The notes: generated by a model not told the origin, from the letters alone. Positions 18,716 to 28,626 are shown, counted from the stretch's first letter. The stretch is DNA of 42,136 nucleotides from Candidatus Omnitrophota bacterium (GCA_026387155.1 JAPLMF010000027.1:18317-60452); one strand, 5' to 3'. Made by a program: numbers and translations.

Positions 18716-19367
18716 ATCCCCTTCCGCGTACTGTGTGGATCAATTTTTTCTTATGGCCCGTATCGATCTTATTCCTGAGATAATTTATATAGACATCTAT
18801 GACGTTGGTGAAGGTATCGAAATTTATGTCCCACACATGCTCCGATATCATCGTCCTGGTCACGACCGTTCCGGCATTGCGCATCAGGTATTCCAGAAGG
18901 GAATATTCTTTTGCAGTAAGGGGTATCTCTCTCCCGGCGCGCGTCACTTTGTGCGTGGAGAAGTCCATTATCAGATCCTCGACCTGTATCACCTTGGAAC
19001 CCGAATTCTCTTTCTTCCGCAGGACGGCACGTATCCTGGCCAGAAGCTCCTCAAAAGCGAAGGGCTTCGTCATGTAGTCGTCGGCGCCCAGGTCGAGCCC
19101 ATCAACTTTATCCTTGGTGGCGTCTTTTGCAGTGAGCATTATCACGGGGGAGAATATCTTCTCTTTACGGATCTCTTTAAATAGACTGTGACCGTCAAGT
19201 TTGGGGAGCATCAGATCCAGGAGGATCAGGTCATATTCGCCGGTCTTGGCCAGGAAGAGTCCCTGCTCGCCGTCATACGCCGAATCCACGGCGTAACCCT
19301 CTTCCTTAAGGCCGCGCTTAATAAAGTCGGCGATCTTTTTCTCGTCTTCGACAACAAGTATGCGCAT
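18690..19367 (-). CDS. OmpR/PhoB-family response regulator
   Basis: MRILVVEDEKKIADFIKRGLKEEGY, DLILLDLMLPKLDG, KPFAFEELLARI; C-terminal winged helix ending VRGRGYVFKI. Confidence 0.96.
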   Translation of the reverse strand: MRILVVEDEKKIADFIKRGLKEEGYAVDSAYDGEQGLFLAKTGEYDLILLDLMLPKLDGHSLFKEIRKEKIFSPVIMLTAKDATKDKVDGLDLGADDYMTKPFAFEELLARIRAVLRKKENSGSKVIQVEDLIMDFSTHKVTRAGREIPLTAKEYSLLEYLMRNAGTVVTRTMISEHVWDINFDTFTNVIDVYINYLRNKIDTGHKKKLIHTVRGRGYVFKIDKV

Positions 19368-19395
19368 ACGCTCCGCTCAAAATTTTCCGCATTCT

Positions 19396-19810
19396 AATGG
19401 CGGCACCTTCGCGGCCGGTGATAAAATTTTGATGGACAATGAACCTGCAAACACACAAACGATTAAACAGTTTCATTGTCCGTTCTGAACTGCCGTAATG
19501 TATCAAAATTTTATAACATTCGCTCCAGGCGGACCGCAAAGGTGCCGCCATTGCAGCGAACAGAAAAATTTTTCGCCTCTCTTCTATCAAGGTCCTCTGA
19601 GGGATGGGTGTTGAGCGGGGCGTCGAAAATCGCGAGCGGGCATGGTTCCCGCCAAACACCTTTGAAAATGTACTTACTGACATTCTATAGCTATCTCCTT
19701 GTTTGGCGGGAGAGCGAGCGATTTTCCGAGTGAAATTTCCTCGCAGGTGAAATTTCACGTCCCCGCGAAACACCCACCCGAGAGGACTTTGGAAATAGCG
19801 AAAAATTTTA
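19396..19810. repeat. Bipartite structured intergenic element, copy 2 (module A ~19396-19552, module B ~19563-19810)
   Basis: AATGGCGGCACCTTCGCGG/CCGCAAAGGTGCCGCCATT (19396-19414/19534-19552); ATAAAATTTTGAT/ATCAAAATTTTAT (19421-19433/19502-19514); GGACAATGAA/TTCATTGTCC (19434-19443/19472-19481); GAAAATCGC/GCGATTTTC (19625-19633/19718-19726); CCCGCCAAAC/GTTTGGCGGG (19648-19657/19701-19710); TGAAATTTC/GAAATTTCA (19731-19739/19749-19757). Confidence 0.85.
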
Positions 19811-21445
19811 CTTGAGCCTCTTGAACCACTCCGACAGGATCTTCTCGCCTTTTTTGCCGCGTAGCGTGTATCCGAGAGGACCTATGTCGGGCCTGGGGAA
19901 GTAGTTCCACCAGTAGAACCCTTTAAACCAGGGCCTGTTTGTGAGGACCATGAACAGGCTTTCAAGACAATTGGCCTGCTCGTCCTGTGACTCGATCTGG
20001 GAAGCGAGTGTAGGCAGTATCCGCCATGGCTGTTTATTGGAACCCAGCACAGTATCATATCCTATCTCGGTAAATACGATCGGTTTATCGTGGCCTGAGG
20101 TCTCAAGCCACTTCTCCAGTATATCGGCCTGCCTGTTCCACGCGGCTATCAGCTCCTCCTTCGGAGGATTATTTTTATTCGTAAGTGGGAAGTACGCGTC
20201 CATCCCTATATAGTCGACCGCGTCCCAAAATGACACCGTCTCGTACTCGTCCCAGTTTGCGGCATATATAAGGGGGCCGTTATAGACTTCCTTTACCGAT
20301 CTTATTATGTCCAGCCACTTATCCTTCCACCTTTCGGTCGTGGTGTTCGAAAGTTCAGTGCCTATACAAAGGAGCTCGACATCATACTTTGCAGCTAAAG
20401 AAGCGTAATGAAGTATGAGCTCCTTGTAGCTTGCGAACCACTCATCGCTGGGTATGATATTTGATCTGGCGTCTTCATCAACAAGATCTACGTGGGGCTT
20501 CAGCATAACCTTCATACCGAGGGAGTGTATTATGTTTATAGCGTGGCCTAAAGACTCATCACTCGTCGTCTTCTTCGCATCGTAGTATATCTTCTTAGAA
20601 GCAATGTCATCCTGATAGTAGACAGCCATTAGGGCTATCTCCTCCACACCCAGCTGTGACAGATATATGAGGCTGTAGTCGGACATATCACAGCTTAACT
20701 CATTGGTGTTCCACGAAGTGTAATTTACGCCCTTCTGGAATTCAGTATTGACTATAGGCCCCGGGGAAGGGACTATCTGACCTTCAACAAGATTTATCTC
20801 TTCCCTCTTCTTCTCTATGGCCGACTTCTCCTTCTTGCCGGAAAACACCTGGTCATAAGGAAGTTCGCCGGGGTTCTTGTCTTTAGGCCCATACGGTTCT
20901 ATCTCCCATATGGATATACCCCATTCGGGGTTAACCCTGGAGAGGCCGGCTATCTTTATATACCTTGCAGTAACGGGTTTGAAAACTACCTCATTTGTGC
21001 CGCCCCTCTGCCCCTCCAGCGCGACTACCCTGTTCCATGTTTTGGCATCGTCGGAGGATAATATCTCGAAACTGGGCGCGTAAGCCTGCTCCCATTTTAT
21101 GACGATCTTCGAGACGGTCTTCGGTTTACCGAGGTCCATATATATCCACTCGCCTTCCTTGTATGCGGAAGACCAGCGGGTCTCAAGATCTGCGTCGAAC
21201 GGCGCCATGGGATCGGGCCTCGGCGCCCAGTCCGGAGTCTCGTCGAAACCGGAGACGGAGGCCGATTGCACTTTAAGATATACGAGATCGTCGTTCGCAC
21301 TTCGCGCGGCTACAACTTCTTGGGGTTTTTGTACCTGCTGCTTATCGTTCTCCTGCGCGCACGAGGCATTCGTAAACACAAGCATGCTTAATATAACACC
21401 AAGAAATACCATTTTTGTTCTCACAATATACGGTCTTTTATTCAT
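19808..21445 (-). CDS. GH113-like beta-mannanase with N-terminal F5/8 type C (discoidin-like) domain
   Basis: Signal peptide; PFDADLETRWSSAYKEGEWIYMDLGKPKTVSKIVIKWEQAYAPSFEI (discoidin-like); FQKGVNYTSW, LCIGTELSN, IVFTEIGYDT paralogous to the 15401 product. Confidence 0.78.
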   Translation of the reverse strand: MNKRPYIVRTKMVFLGVILSMLVFTNASCAQENDKQQVQKPQEVVAARSANDDLVYLKVQSASVSGFDETPDWAPRPDPMAPFDADLETRWSSAYKEGEWIYMDLGKPKTVSKIVIKWEQAYAPSFEILSSDDAKTWNRVVALEGQRGGTNEVVFKPVTARYIKIAGLSRVNPEWGISIWEIEPYGPKDKNPGELPYDQVFSGKKEKSAIEKKREEINLVEGQIVPSPGPIVNTEFQKGVNYTSWNTNELSCDMSDYSLIYLSQLGVEEIALMAVYYQDDIASKKIYYDAKKTTSDESLGHAINIIHSLGMKVMLKPHVDLVDEDARSNIIPSDEWFASYKELILHYASLAAKYDVELLCIGTELSNTTTERWKDKWLDIIRSVKEVYNGPLIYAANWDEYETVSFWDAVDYIGMDAYFPLTNKNNPPKEELIAAWNRQADILEKWLETSGHDKPIVFTEIGYDTVLGSNKQPWRILPTLASQIESQDEQANCLESLFMVLTNRPWFKGFYWWNYFPRPDIGPLGYTLRGKKGEKILSEWFKRLK

Positions 21446-22301
21446 AAAATCCTTTCAGCCCTGTTAATACTATGCCTTTCATGAAATACTTCTGGAACAC
21501 AAGGAACGCTATGAGCATAGGCGTCGTCGCCACGACGGCACCTGCCATGACCATCGCGAATCTCGTGCCAAACTGGCCGTTGAGCACGGAGAGGGCGAGC
21601 GGCAGCGTTCGCATCGAGCTTGAGTTTATCACTATGAGGGGCCATATGAAATTGTTCCACTGCTGCAGGAACGTAAATATCGCAAGCGTCGCCAGGATGG
21701 GCTTTATCATGGGCAGTATCATGAGCCTGTAGATCATGAACTCGCCGCACCCGTCTATCTTGGCCGCATCGATAAGGTCGTCCGGTATCGACATTATGAA
21801 TTGTCTGCACAGGAAGACGCCGAACACTCCGGCCATGACAGGTATTATCAGTGAATTATAAGAATTGAGCCATCCGAATTTTCTCATCAGGATAAAGCCG
21901 GATATAATATTGACCTGCCACGGTATCATAAGAGAGCCCAGGAGCACGAAGAATATCTTATCCCTGCCCCAGAACCTGTGCTTGGCGAATGCGTAGCCCG
22001 CCAGCGAACAGAAGAAGAGGTTCGCGACCGTCACGACGGACGCGACCCAGATCGAATTCAGGATGTAGCGGAACATAGGGACTAGACCAAATAGGTCCTT
22101 ATACGGCAGGAGCGTCGGATGCTTCACTAGAAAAGAAGGCGGATACGATTGTATCTCTTCAACGGGCTTTATGCTGGTGACGAACATCCAGACATACGGA
22201 ATAGCTATGGAGATCGCGCCGAGGAAGAGGAGAGCGTATATCACGCTCTTTATCGCGACATTTTGGGACCGTTTGCTCTTCGGAATTTCCATATCGCTCA
22301 T
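21438..22301 (-). CDS. ABC sugar transporter permease (MalG/UgpE-like)
   Basis: Multiple TM helices and EAA-loop-like DAAKIDGCGEFMIYRLMILPMIKP. Confidence 0.93.
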   Translation of the reverse strand: MSDMEIPKSKRSQNVAIKSVIYALLFLGAISIAIPYVWMFVTSIKPVEEIQSYPPSFLVKHPTLLPYKDLFGLVPMFRYILNSIWVASVVTVANLFFCSLAGYAFAKHRFWGRDKIFFVLLGSLMIPWQVNIISGFILMRKFGWLNSYNSLIIPVMAGVFGVFLCRQFIMSIPDDLIDAAKIDGCGEFMIYRLMILPMIKPILATLAIFTFLQQWNNFIWPLIVINSSSMRTLPLALSVLNGQFGTRFAMVMAGAVVATTPMLIAFLVFQKYFMKGIVLTGLKGFYE

Positions 22302-22305
22302 TATA

Positions 22306-23949
22306 TCAAAAACTGTCTAAAGCTGCAAGCCTGACCATTTTTTCCAAGGCCGGTATTACCTTCTCAATCCCTATACGCACCATTTCCCTCGCCCTATCTT
22401 GCGAATCCGCAATAGCATAATTCCTGAACTCCGGTGCATTACCGGATGGCCTGAGATGCGATATCTCACCATTATTAAAAAATATTCTTATGCCGTCTGT
22501 ATAATTTACATTTTCAACTTTTCCAAAACCATCATCGCCTGAAAATACTCCTTCTATTCTCTTTTTAATAATTTTGAACTCTTCTGCATCATCCAAATCT
22601 TTAGGGGTTAAATAATTGATTATAGCCTTGCCCGTTTTCACAGGAAATTCTTTTTTCCTATCTGCATGTGTGAATCTTGAAGGGAGTGTTTTTAAAAATT
22701 GCGAAATATTATCCCCGCTTTTTACAATCAAATGTATAACACTTAAAAGTGGAAGTACCGCATCTCTGGTAGGTAAAGCCTTAAGGGTTTTATCTCCAAT
22801 CGTAAGATCGGTTCCTGTTAAAAAACCACCATTCGATTCCCATGAAAACACATTCCATCCAACTGAGTGTCTACTGATGGAATCATTCATTGCGGCAATA
22901 ACAAAAGGGGAGCCGATCTTCGTCTGGGTCAATTCTATACCTTTGTCTTTACAAATCTTCATAATAGAATCATTTGCACTAACAGGAACACACACGGCAT
23001 CTACCTTTATATTTAAATTTTGCAAACCCAATATAGCAAGTAATCCTAAAATATCACCGGATATATATTTTACAAAATCGGTCGGTTTGCCTTCTTCATA
23101 TTCCCTGTAAACCAGAAGCGGCCTATCCGAATCGCCGTCTAATGTTATCCCGATATCGAGATCATTATCCACGAGAACCTTCTTAAAGAGTAATAAAGTT
23201 TTATCAGAAACACTTTCAGTATCAACCGGAACAAACTCATCACTTCTTAAAGGTTCATTGTCTATCTTAATGTCAGGCGCAAAAACTTTAGCGCCTAAAC
23301 TTTCAAAAATGTCTTTTATGATGTCCCTGCCCACTGCGGAATGTTGATACAGAAATATCTTTGTCCCTTCAGGAAAAAATTCATTGCCGAACGCGTTTCT
23401 GTATCTATCTATATATAACTCTCCGGACTTGCCCGTATAACATTCAGCTTTTAAGAGCTCATTAAATTTAGACTCAAGCGTTGTTTTAAAGGCTCCATTT
23501 TTATCAAAAATTGAATATCTTGCGCAAGTAGAATAAACTTTTGCCCTAACTTTCATTACATTTTCCAGAATACCCGGCTCATCTAATTTCAATATCTCTC
23601 CTGAACGCTTTGTAAACTTTATACCATTCCTATCCGCCGGTATATGACTACCTGTAACCATAATACTGGCCATATTACTTTGCATTGCATAATAAGCTAA
23701 AGCAGGACTGGGCACCTGCCCTTCGTCGTTTACTATACCGCCCATATCGCAAATAGCAGCTGCAACAGCCCTCTTTATCCTATATGTGCTGGGCCTTCTA
23801 TCTCCGCCTAAAGCTACATTATTACCTTTTTTAAATTCTCCGGCATTTGCAAGATATGCGATAAACCCCCTTGCATTAACATAGCATTCCATATCGGTCA
23901 TATTTTCGACCGTGTCTCTTAATCCGCTTGTACCGAATTTTAATTCCAT
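22306..23949 (-). CDS. Phosphohexomutase (phosphoglucomutase/phosphomannomutase)
   Basis: LKFGTSGLRDTV, MVTGSHIPADRNGIKF (active Ser region), LDGDSDRPL, RPSGNAPEFRNY. Confidence 0.9.
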   Translation of the reverse strand: MELKFGTSGLRDTVENMTDMECYVNARGFIAYLANAGEFKKGNNVALGGDRRPSTYRIKRAVAAAICDMGGIVNDEGQVPSPALAYYAMQSNMASIMVTGSHIPADRNGIKFTKRSGEILKLDEPGILENVMKVRAKVYSTCARYSIFDKNGAFKTTLESKFNELLKAECYTGKSGELYIDRYRNAFGNEFFPEGTKIFLYQHSAVGRDIIKDIFESLGAKVFAPDIKIDNEPLRSDEFVPVDTESVSDKTLLLFKKVLVDNDLDIGITLDGDSDRPLLVYREYEEGKPTDFVKYISGDILGLLAILGLQNLNIKVDAVCVPVSANDSIMKICKDKGIELTQTKIGSPFVIAAMNDSISRHSVGWNVFSWESNGGFLTGTDLTIGDKTLKALPTRDAVLPLLSVIHLIVKSGDNISQFLKTLPSRFTHADRKKEFPVKTGKAIINYLTPKDLDDAEEFKIIKKRIEGVFSGDDGFGKVENVNYTDGIRIFFNNGEISHLRPSGNAPEFRNYAIADSQDRAREMVRIGIEKVIPALEKMVRLAALDSF

Positions 23950-23975
23950 CTGGCATCCTTTTCAAATATCAAGAT

Positions 23976-23984
23976 ATTATATCA
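23976..23984 (-). promoter_or_regulatory. Extended -10 promoter element for the phosphohexomutase gene
   Basis: Minus strand TGATATAAT (TGn-TATAAT), ~30 nt upstream of ATG at 23949. Confidence 0.5.
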
Positions 23985-24070
23985 GAATTGACTGAAAAAA
24001 ACTATATACTGTGAAGCCTGAAAAGGAGTAAGATGATAGTGATTAATTTCCCTATAGGAGAATTTTATCG

Positions 24071-25375
24071 GTGGATATTAAAAGCGTATTATCAAAAAAT
24101 CTTGGCATAACGAAGCTTACGCCGGCCTCTTTAAAAGAAGCCTTAGCGCATCATTATAATCACCTGCCTGATGACGAAAAGAGGCGTATAAATCGTGAAA
24201 TCGCCCATTATGTAATAAAAGCCATGGGGCTTCCGCAAGATAAGAAAAGATACGAAGCTACCGCAAAAACAGGATCCTTATCGGACACTCGCGTACTGGG
24301 AATAAATTACTTCGGTCCTCTTGATGTTACTATCCAGTGGAAGACCGAAACGGACGGCACTCTCACGCTGGCAGGATACCGTACGGATTCGGGAGGAGAT
24401 CAGATCAACGTATCGAAGGTATTCAGCGCTTTTCACGAAAATATCGCGCTGGTGGCGTGGACAGGAAAAGCGGGCGGAGAGATCACCGATGTTTGGGAAA
24501 GAAATTTCCTGAATTCAAGAATAATTCCAACACTGATCCGCGACACCGAAGAAGATGAACGGGCAGCGATTTATAATATAATTGACGGCGATACGCTTCC
24601 CGGAATGTTCGGGTGGGCAAATGAACTGTCAGGTGAAACAGTAGAGAATATCAACCAGGAAGCCTTGACGATGCTTAACCGGATGCTTAAAGGAGGATCG
24701 GATAATATCTGGATGACCCTTTCGGCGGGAGGACCTATAAGATATAACAGGCGCCTTGCCTATTACGCTTCACTTATAAAAGAGGTAAAGAAGAAATATC
24801 GGGACGATGTGAAATTACTGATCGATTTCAAGTTCATGTCCGGCCCTGCGGAGACCATGTCGGTTCTGGATATTCATAGAGAAACGCCTCAGGATATAAT
24901 TAAACCTAATCTGGAAGAATTTATACAGATCCTGACCTTGAGCGGTTTGGCAGAAAAAGGCGCTCTTGATAAAAATGCAATTACCGAAAAAGTCGTTAAA
25001 GCATACGCAATAAAATTGAGGAACAAATATAATCTTCTGGGAGTGCTTGTTTCAATGGATAAATCCGGATTGGTTCTCGTTATGAAAGATAGGATCATTA
25101 AGGAAAAAGGTATCAGTATAATACAGGCATGTCCTACAGGCGCGGGAGATTCACTTAAAGCGGGCCTTCTTTACGCGCTTTCCAACGGAAAGTCATTTGA
25201 GGAAGCTGTACATACCGGAAATCTTTTTGGGGCTTCAACGGCTTCTATGGAAGGCTCTCAAACTGTCACTCCGGATAGTCTTGCCAAGATAGAGACTTTA
25301 GCGCGCATACAAAATGTAGTGCCGGAAATAGAAATGCCGATGTCTCTCGGCACCGGCATTTCTTCAGAACAATAA
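24071..25375 (+). CDS. PfkB-family hexose kinase (FruK/LacC-like) with extra N-terminal region; GTG start
   Basis: C-terminal PTGAGDSLKAGLLYAL; IIPTLIRDTEEDERAAIYNI. The only confidently called plus-strand gene. AGGAG ~10 nt upstream of GTG. Confidence 0.8.
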   Translation: MDIKSVLSKNLGITKLTPASLKEALAHHYNHLPDDEKRRINREIAHYVIKAMGLPQDKKRYEATAKTGSLSDTRVLGINYFGPLDVTIQWKTETDGTLTLAGYRTDSGGDQINVSKVFSAFHENIALVAWTGKAGGEITDVWERNFLNSRIIPTLIRDTEEDERAAIYNIIDGDTLPGMFGWANELSGETVENINQEALTMLNRMLKGGSDNIWMTLSAGGPIRYNRRLAYYASLIKEVKKKYRDDVKLLIDFKFMSGPAETMSVLDIHRETPQDIIKPNLEEFIQILTLSGLAEKGALDKNAITEKVVKAYAIKLRNKYNLLGVLVSMDKSGLVLVMKDRIIKEKGISIIQACPTGAGDSLKAGLLYALSNGKSFEEAVHTGNLFGASTASMEGSQTVTPDSLAKIETLARIQNVVPEIEMPMSLGTGISSEQ

Positions 25376-25380
25376 ATTAC

Positions 25381-26835
25381 TTACACCGTACCTCTACGGT
25401 CTTCGAGGCTATCGCGGATATCCTCGGATTTTTGTCTTGTTAGCGGCACACGCATAACGAAAATAATAGCGACGACGAGACCCACGACCGGAAGAGATGC
25501 AAGGCTTGCGCGGATCCAGAATATAGTCTGAGGCGCCTGCACATTAACTTTCCAGGTAAAACCAGACCATGTCAAAATAAGGCCGGAAAAATAATACCCG
25601 AGTGAATTCCCCAGTTTAAGGATATAGGAACCGCAGGCCGTAAAAGAACCTTCCCTTCTTCTACCGGTATTCAGTTCATCGTAGTCCATAATGTCGGCGC
25701 CGATGGCGCTATGCAGCATCCAGAGACTAGCCGCGGCCATTCCCATCAAACCTGACGAGATCGTCTGCAGCCATTTGATCGCCGGCGTATATAAAAACCA
25801 GGAGCCGCCGTAACCGCATATGCCTATGACGCAGGCCACCACTGCCGCCTCGCGGTTGCCGATACGATCCGCCAAGAACTTATGCAATGGTACGCCTATA
25901 AGGCCGCCCACCATAAAAGCCACACCCATCCAAAACTGCCAATTATCTCCCGAAATTCTGTTGCCGCCGGCTACATAAAAGACCGTGGCGTAGTAACCAA
26001 GCGAGCCCACCATACTCGTGCCCATGGTAAAAGCACCGCCCATGACCATCATCTGACGGAATGGCTTACACTTAAGCGTCTCACCCAGGGAACTAAGAAT
26101 AGAGACCTTCTCTTTAACCTTTACCACTACTGTCTCATAGTAGCGCTCTTTAACTCTGAAGAAAATAATTATGGAAAAAATAGCCATTACTACGCCCAAT
26201 ATTGCTGTGTACATCCGCATTCCCAGGAGGGTATTCTTTTGCGCTGTTCCCGGAATTAGAAACCAGGCAAGGTTAGTGAACCGCAAAGCGTAAAAATTAC
26301 CCAATTCCGAAACCTTCTGGGTCATACTGCGATAGGACATTATGGAGGTCCGCTCATGATAATCAGGCGACATTTCCGCGCCAAGACTATAGTAAGGTAC
26401 GGTAAAGGCACTGACTATAGGATAATAAAGCATGGTGGAACCGATCATGTACCAAAAGACCGCGGAGACGCCGAGAAATTTTGCATCCGCCCAGGACGGC
26501 GACACCAAAAACAGTATCGGTAGGCAGAGTCCGCTAAAAATACCGGCTATCAAAATAAAAGGACGGCGACGACCCCATTTAGTACGTAAATTATCGGACA
26601 GCCACCCCACAATAGGATCAATAAGCGCATCCCATACCCGGATCAACGTAAGCGCCAAACCTACCAGCCACGGTTCAACACCCAAATACATGTTGAAGAC
26701 CGCAAAAGCAACAGCCGGGTACAACCAGAGGCCCCACATATCGACTGCCGTGCCAAGACTATAAGCCATCTTGGTGCCCCTCGGAACACGATCTCGCGGC
26801 GCTTTCCTTCTTTCAACAAATTTAGGTTCTTCCAT
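25381..26835 (-). CDS. GPH family sugar:cation symporter (MFS)
   Basis: IRVWDALIDPIVGWLSDNLRTKWGRRRPFILIAG, 12-TM pattern, DYDELNTGRRREG. Confidence 0.92.
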   Translation of the reverse strand: MEEPKFVERRKAPRDRVPRGTKMAYSLGTAVDMWGLWLYPAVAFAVFNMYLGVEPWLVGLALTLIRVWDALIDPIVGWLSDNLRTKWGRRRPFILIAGIFSGLCLPILFLVSPSWADAKFLGVSAVFWYMIGSTMLYYPIVSAFTVPYYSLGAEMSPDYHERTSIMSYRSMTQKVSELGNFYALRFTNLAWFLIPGTAQKNTLLGMRMYTAILGVVMAIFSIIIFFRVKERYYETVVVKVKEKVSILSSLGETLKCKPFRQMMVMGGAFTMGTSMVGSLGYYATVFYVAGGNRISGDNWQFWMGVAFMVGGLIGVPLHKFLADRIGNREAAVVACVIGICGYGGSWFLYTPAIKWLQTISSGLMGMAAASLWMLHSAIGADIMDYDELNTGRRREGSFTACGSYILKLGNSLGYYFSGLILTWSGFTWKVNVQAPQTIFWIRASLASLPVVGLVVAIIFVMRVPLTRQKSEDIRDSLEDRRGTV

Positions 26836-26871
26836 TACGTTTTCTCCTATTTCCTTTTTTGAACATTGCTC

Positions 26872-27813
26872 TTAGCGATTATAACATGCATCGATAAGAC
26901 GCTTTAAGCTTGTAGTAGCCACGCATTGAACCGTATCAGCACCGCCGTAATAAATTTTAATTTCGCCGTTATCTTCTGCCACGGCGCCACAGGTAAAGAC
27001 CACGCTGGGAGTCTGTCCCACAAGTTCGTATTGCTCCTCGGGGATCAGGATCGCGTCTGCAGACATAGCCTTGACTTTTGCCGGATTCTTCAGGTCCAAA
27101 AGACAAACACCTAATTGATAAACAAAATGCGATCTGCACTGAGTACGCACTCCGTGAAAAATAGTCAACCATCCCTCGGGTGTTTTAATAGGAACGGCTC
27201 CCGGCCCAATCTTTGTCCAGGCCCAGCGGATCCCCTCCCAGTTCCTAAATACACATTCACTCTTTCCCCAAAAGATCAGATCGGGAGAATAAGACACCCA
27301 AATATCCCCTGTATCGGATCCGGTATTGGGACGATCAAGGCGCGTATACAATCCGTTGATCTTCTCCGGGAAAAGCACTCCGTTGCGGTTATCTGTTTCA
27401 GAAATAAACCCCGCCCATTGAAATTTCTTAAAGTCCTTTGTCTTCACCAGGCTCAGCCGGCAGGTGTGGCCGCTATGCGCGGCGTGGACCATATAATATA
27501 TATCTCCGAGCTTTGTAACGCGCGGATCATAATACATACCGTCTGAATACTTCTTAAACTCCGGATCATCGTGGGGCATATCCAACGGCTTTGACCGAGG
27601 GTTAAAATGATAACCGTCCGCGCTTTCCGCGATCCAAAAACGGTCAACCAGAGCGGAATTCTCCACCCGGCAAATCATAATATAAGTTTTATTGTATTTC
27701 ACGATGCCGGAATTAAAAACATTTTTAATATCAGCCTCGGCGGGAAAATCCTTACCTGTCAAGATAGGATTTCCCTCATACCGCTTGCATATAGGATACT
27801 TCTTTGTTTTCAT
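26872..27813 (-). CDS. GH130 beta-mannoside phosphorylase family protein
   Basis: RYEGNPILTGKDFP, VFNSGIVKYNKTYIMICRVEN, YYDPRVTKLGDIYYM, GPGAVPIKTPEGWLTIFHGV, YYGGADTVQCVATTSL. Confidence 0.9.
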   Translation of the reverse strand: MKTKKYPICKRYEGNPILTGKDFPAEADIKNVFNSGIVKYNKTYIMICRVENSALVDRFWIAESADGYHFNPRSKPLDMPHDDPEFKKYSDGMYYDPRVTKLGDIYYMVHAAHSGHTCRLSLVKTKDFKKFQWAGFISETDNRNGVLFPEKINGLYTRLDRPNTGSDTGDIWVSYSPDLIFWGKSECVFRNWEGIRWAWTKIGPGAVPIKTPEGWLTIFHGVRTQCRSHFVYQLGVCLLDLKNPAKVKAMSADAILIPEEQYELVGQTPSVVFTCGAVAEDNGEIKIYYGGADTVQCVATTSLKRLIDACYNR

Positions 27814-27846
27814 ATCTAATTTCCTCTCTTTTTAGGACTCTTTTTA

Positions 27847-28626
27847 TTATGCAATATCTAACCACTCTGTATCAGCTCTATTCCATTCTAAAATTGGATG
27901 CCCTCTACCTTCAAAGTATGCCCGGACTTTTTCTTGATCGTATTTTAACAGGTCTTCAAGAATAGGCACTAGGATGGAAAGAACATTATCGGATATTACG
28001 CTTCTTCGACAGATATGTCCCATATAAGGTGACGGAGAAACGGTTATTGGATAACCATTGTAGGACATGATATGTAACATCACATGAACATCGCTTGAAC
28101 CATCTCCTACATATATTATGGCATCCCTGGGAACATTCTCTTTTTCCTTTAACATATCGAGGGTGGCTACTTTCGCATGCCCGGCATTAGTTCTTTCAAC
28201 ATCCTGGACGATGCCATTTTTATAAACAAAAGTTGTGCCGTAGACGTTGTCGGCAGGTAAGATGTGTTCTACTGCTTTCTCAACACACTCTTTAGGCGCC
28301 GCGGATACTATATACGTGCTGAAACGGCAATTATCAATTCCTTCAGCCAGGATCTTCATTAGTTCGGGGACCCCTTTCTTGAGCTGAATCTCTTTTCCTA
28401 CTTCATAAAGAAGGTCTTTAGATACTTTCCCGATATAATCAGGGTCCCGAACTATCAAATGCGCGAGCTCTCCACCGAGCTGTACGATGTTTCTGCGTTT
28501 TATATCTTCTATCTTCCGGTCGAACGCTTGAGCGGATATTCCCAGCTTTGCGCTTAGTATATTTCCTACATCTCCTACAGAGAGTGTCTTGTCAAAATCA
28601 GAAGCAAAGATAATTTTTTTCTTCAT
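27847..28626 (-). CDS. HAD-superfamily phosphatase (class IB-like)
   Basis: FASDFDKTLSVGDVG (DxDxT), VSAAPKECVEKA, YVGDGSSDVHVM. Confidence 0.85.
   Translation of the reverse strand: MKKKIIFASDFDKTLSVGDVGNILSAKLGISAQAFDRKIEDIKRRNIVQLGGELAHLIVRDPDYIGKVSKDLLYEVGKEIQLKKGVPELMKILAEGIDNCRFSTYIVSAAPKECVEKAVEHILPADNVYGTTFVYKNGIVQDVERTNAGHAKVATLDMLKEKENVPRDAIIYVGDGSSDVHVMLHIMSYNGYPITVSPSPYMGHICRRSVISDNVLSILVPILEDLLKYDQEKVRAYFEGRGHPILEWNRADTEWLDIA

Noticed and set aside
19476-19733. 85-aa plus-strand ORF in element copy 2; both copies can encode GASKIASGHG in one frame
   Set aside because: The frame terminates or diverges immediately outside the core, and the variation follows base pairing rather than codon position, so structure explains it better than coding.
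19318-19773. 151-aa minus-strand ORF across structured element copy 2
   Set aside because: Overlaps the regulator start and the palindromic element; sequence has no recognisable family and is explained by the conserved repeat.
24001-24010. TATACT near TTGACT as a promoter for the PfkB gene
   Set aside because: Spacing between the hexamers is only about 11 nt, too short for a sigma70 promoter.
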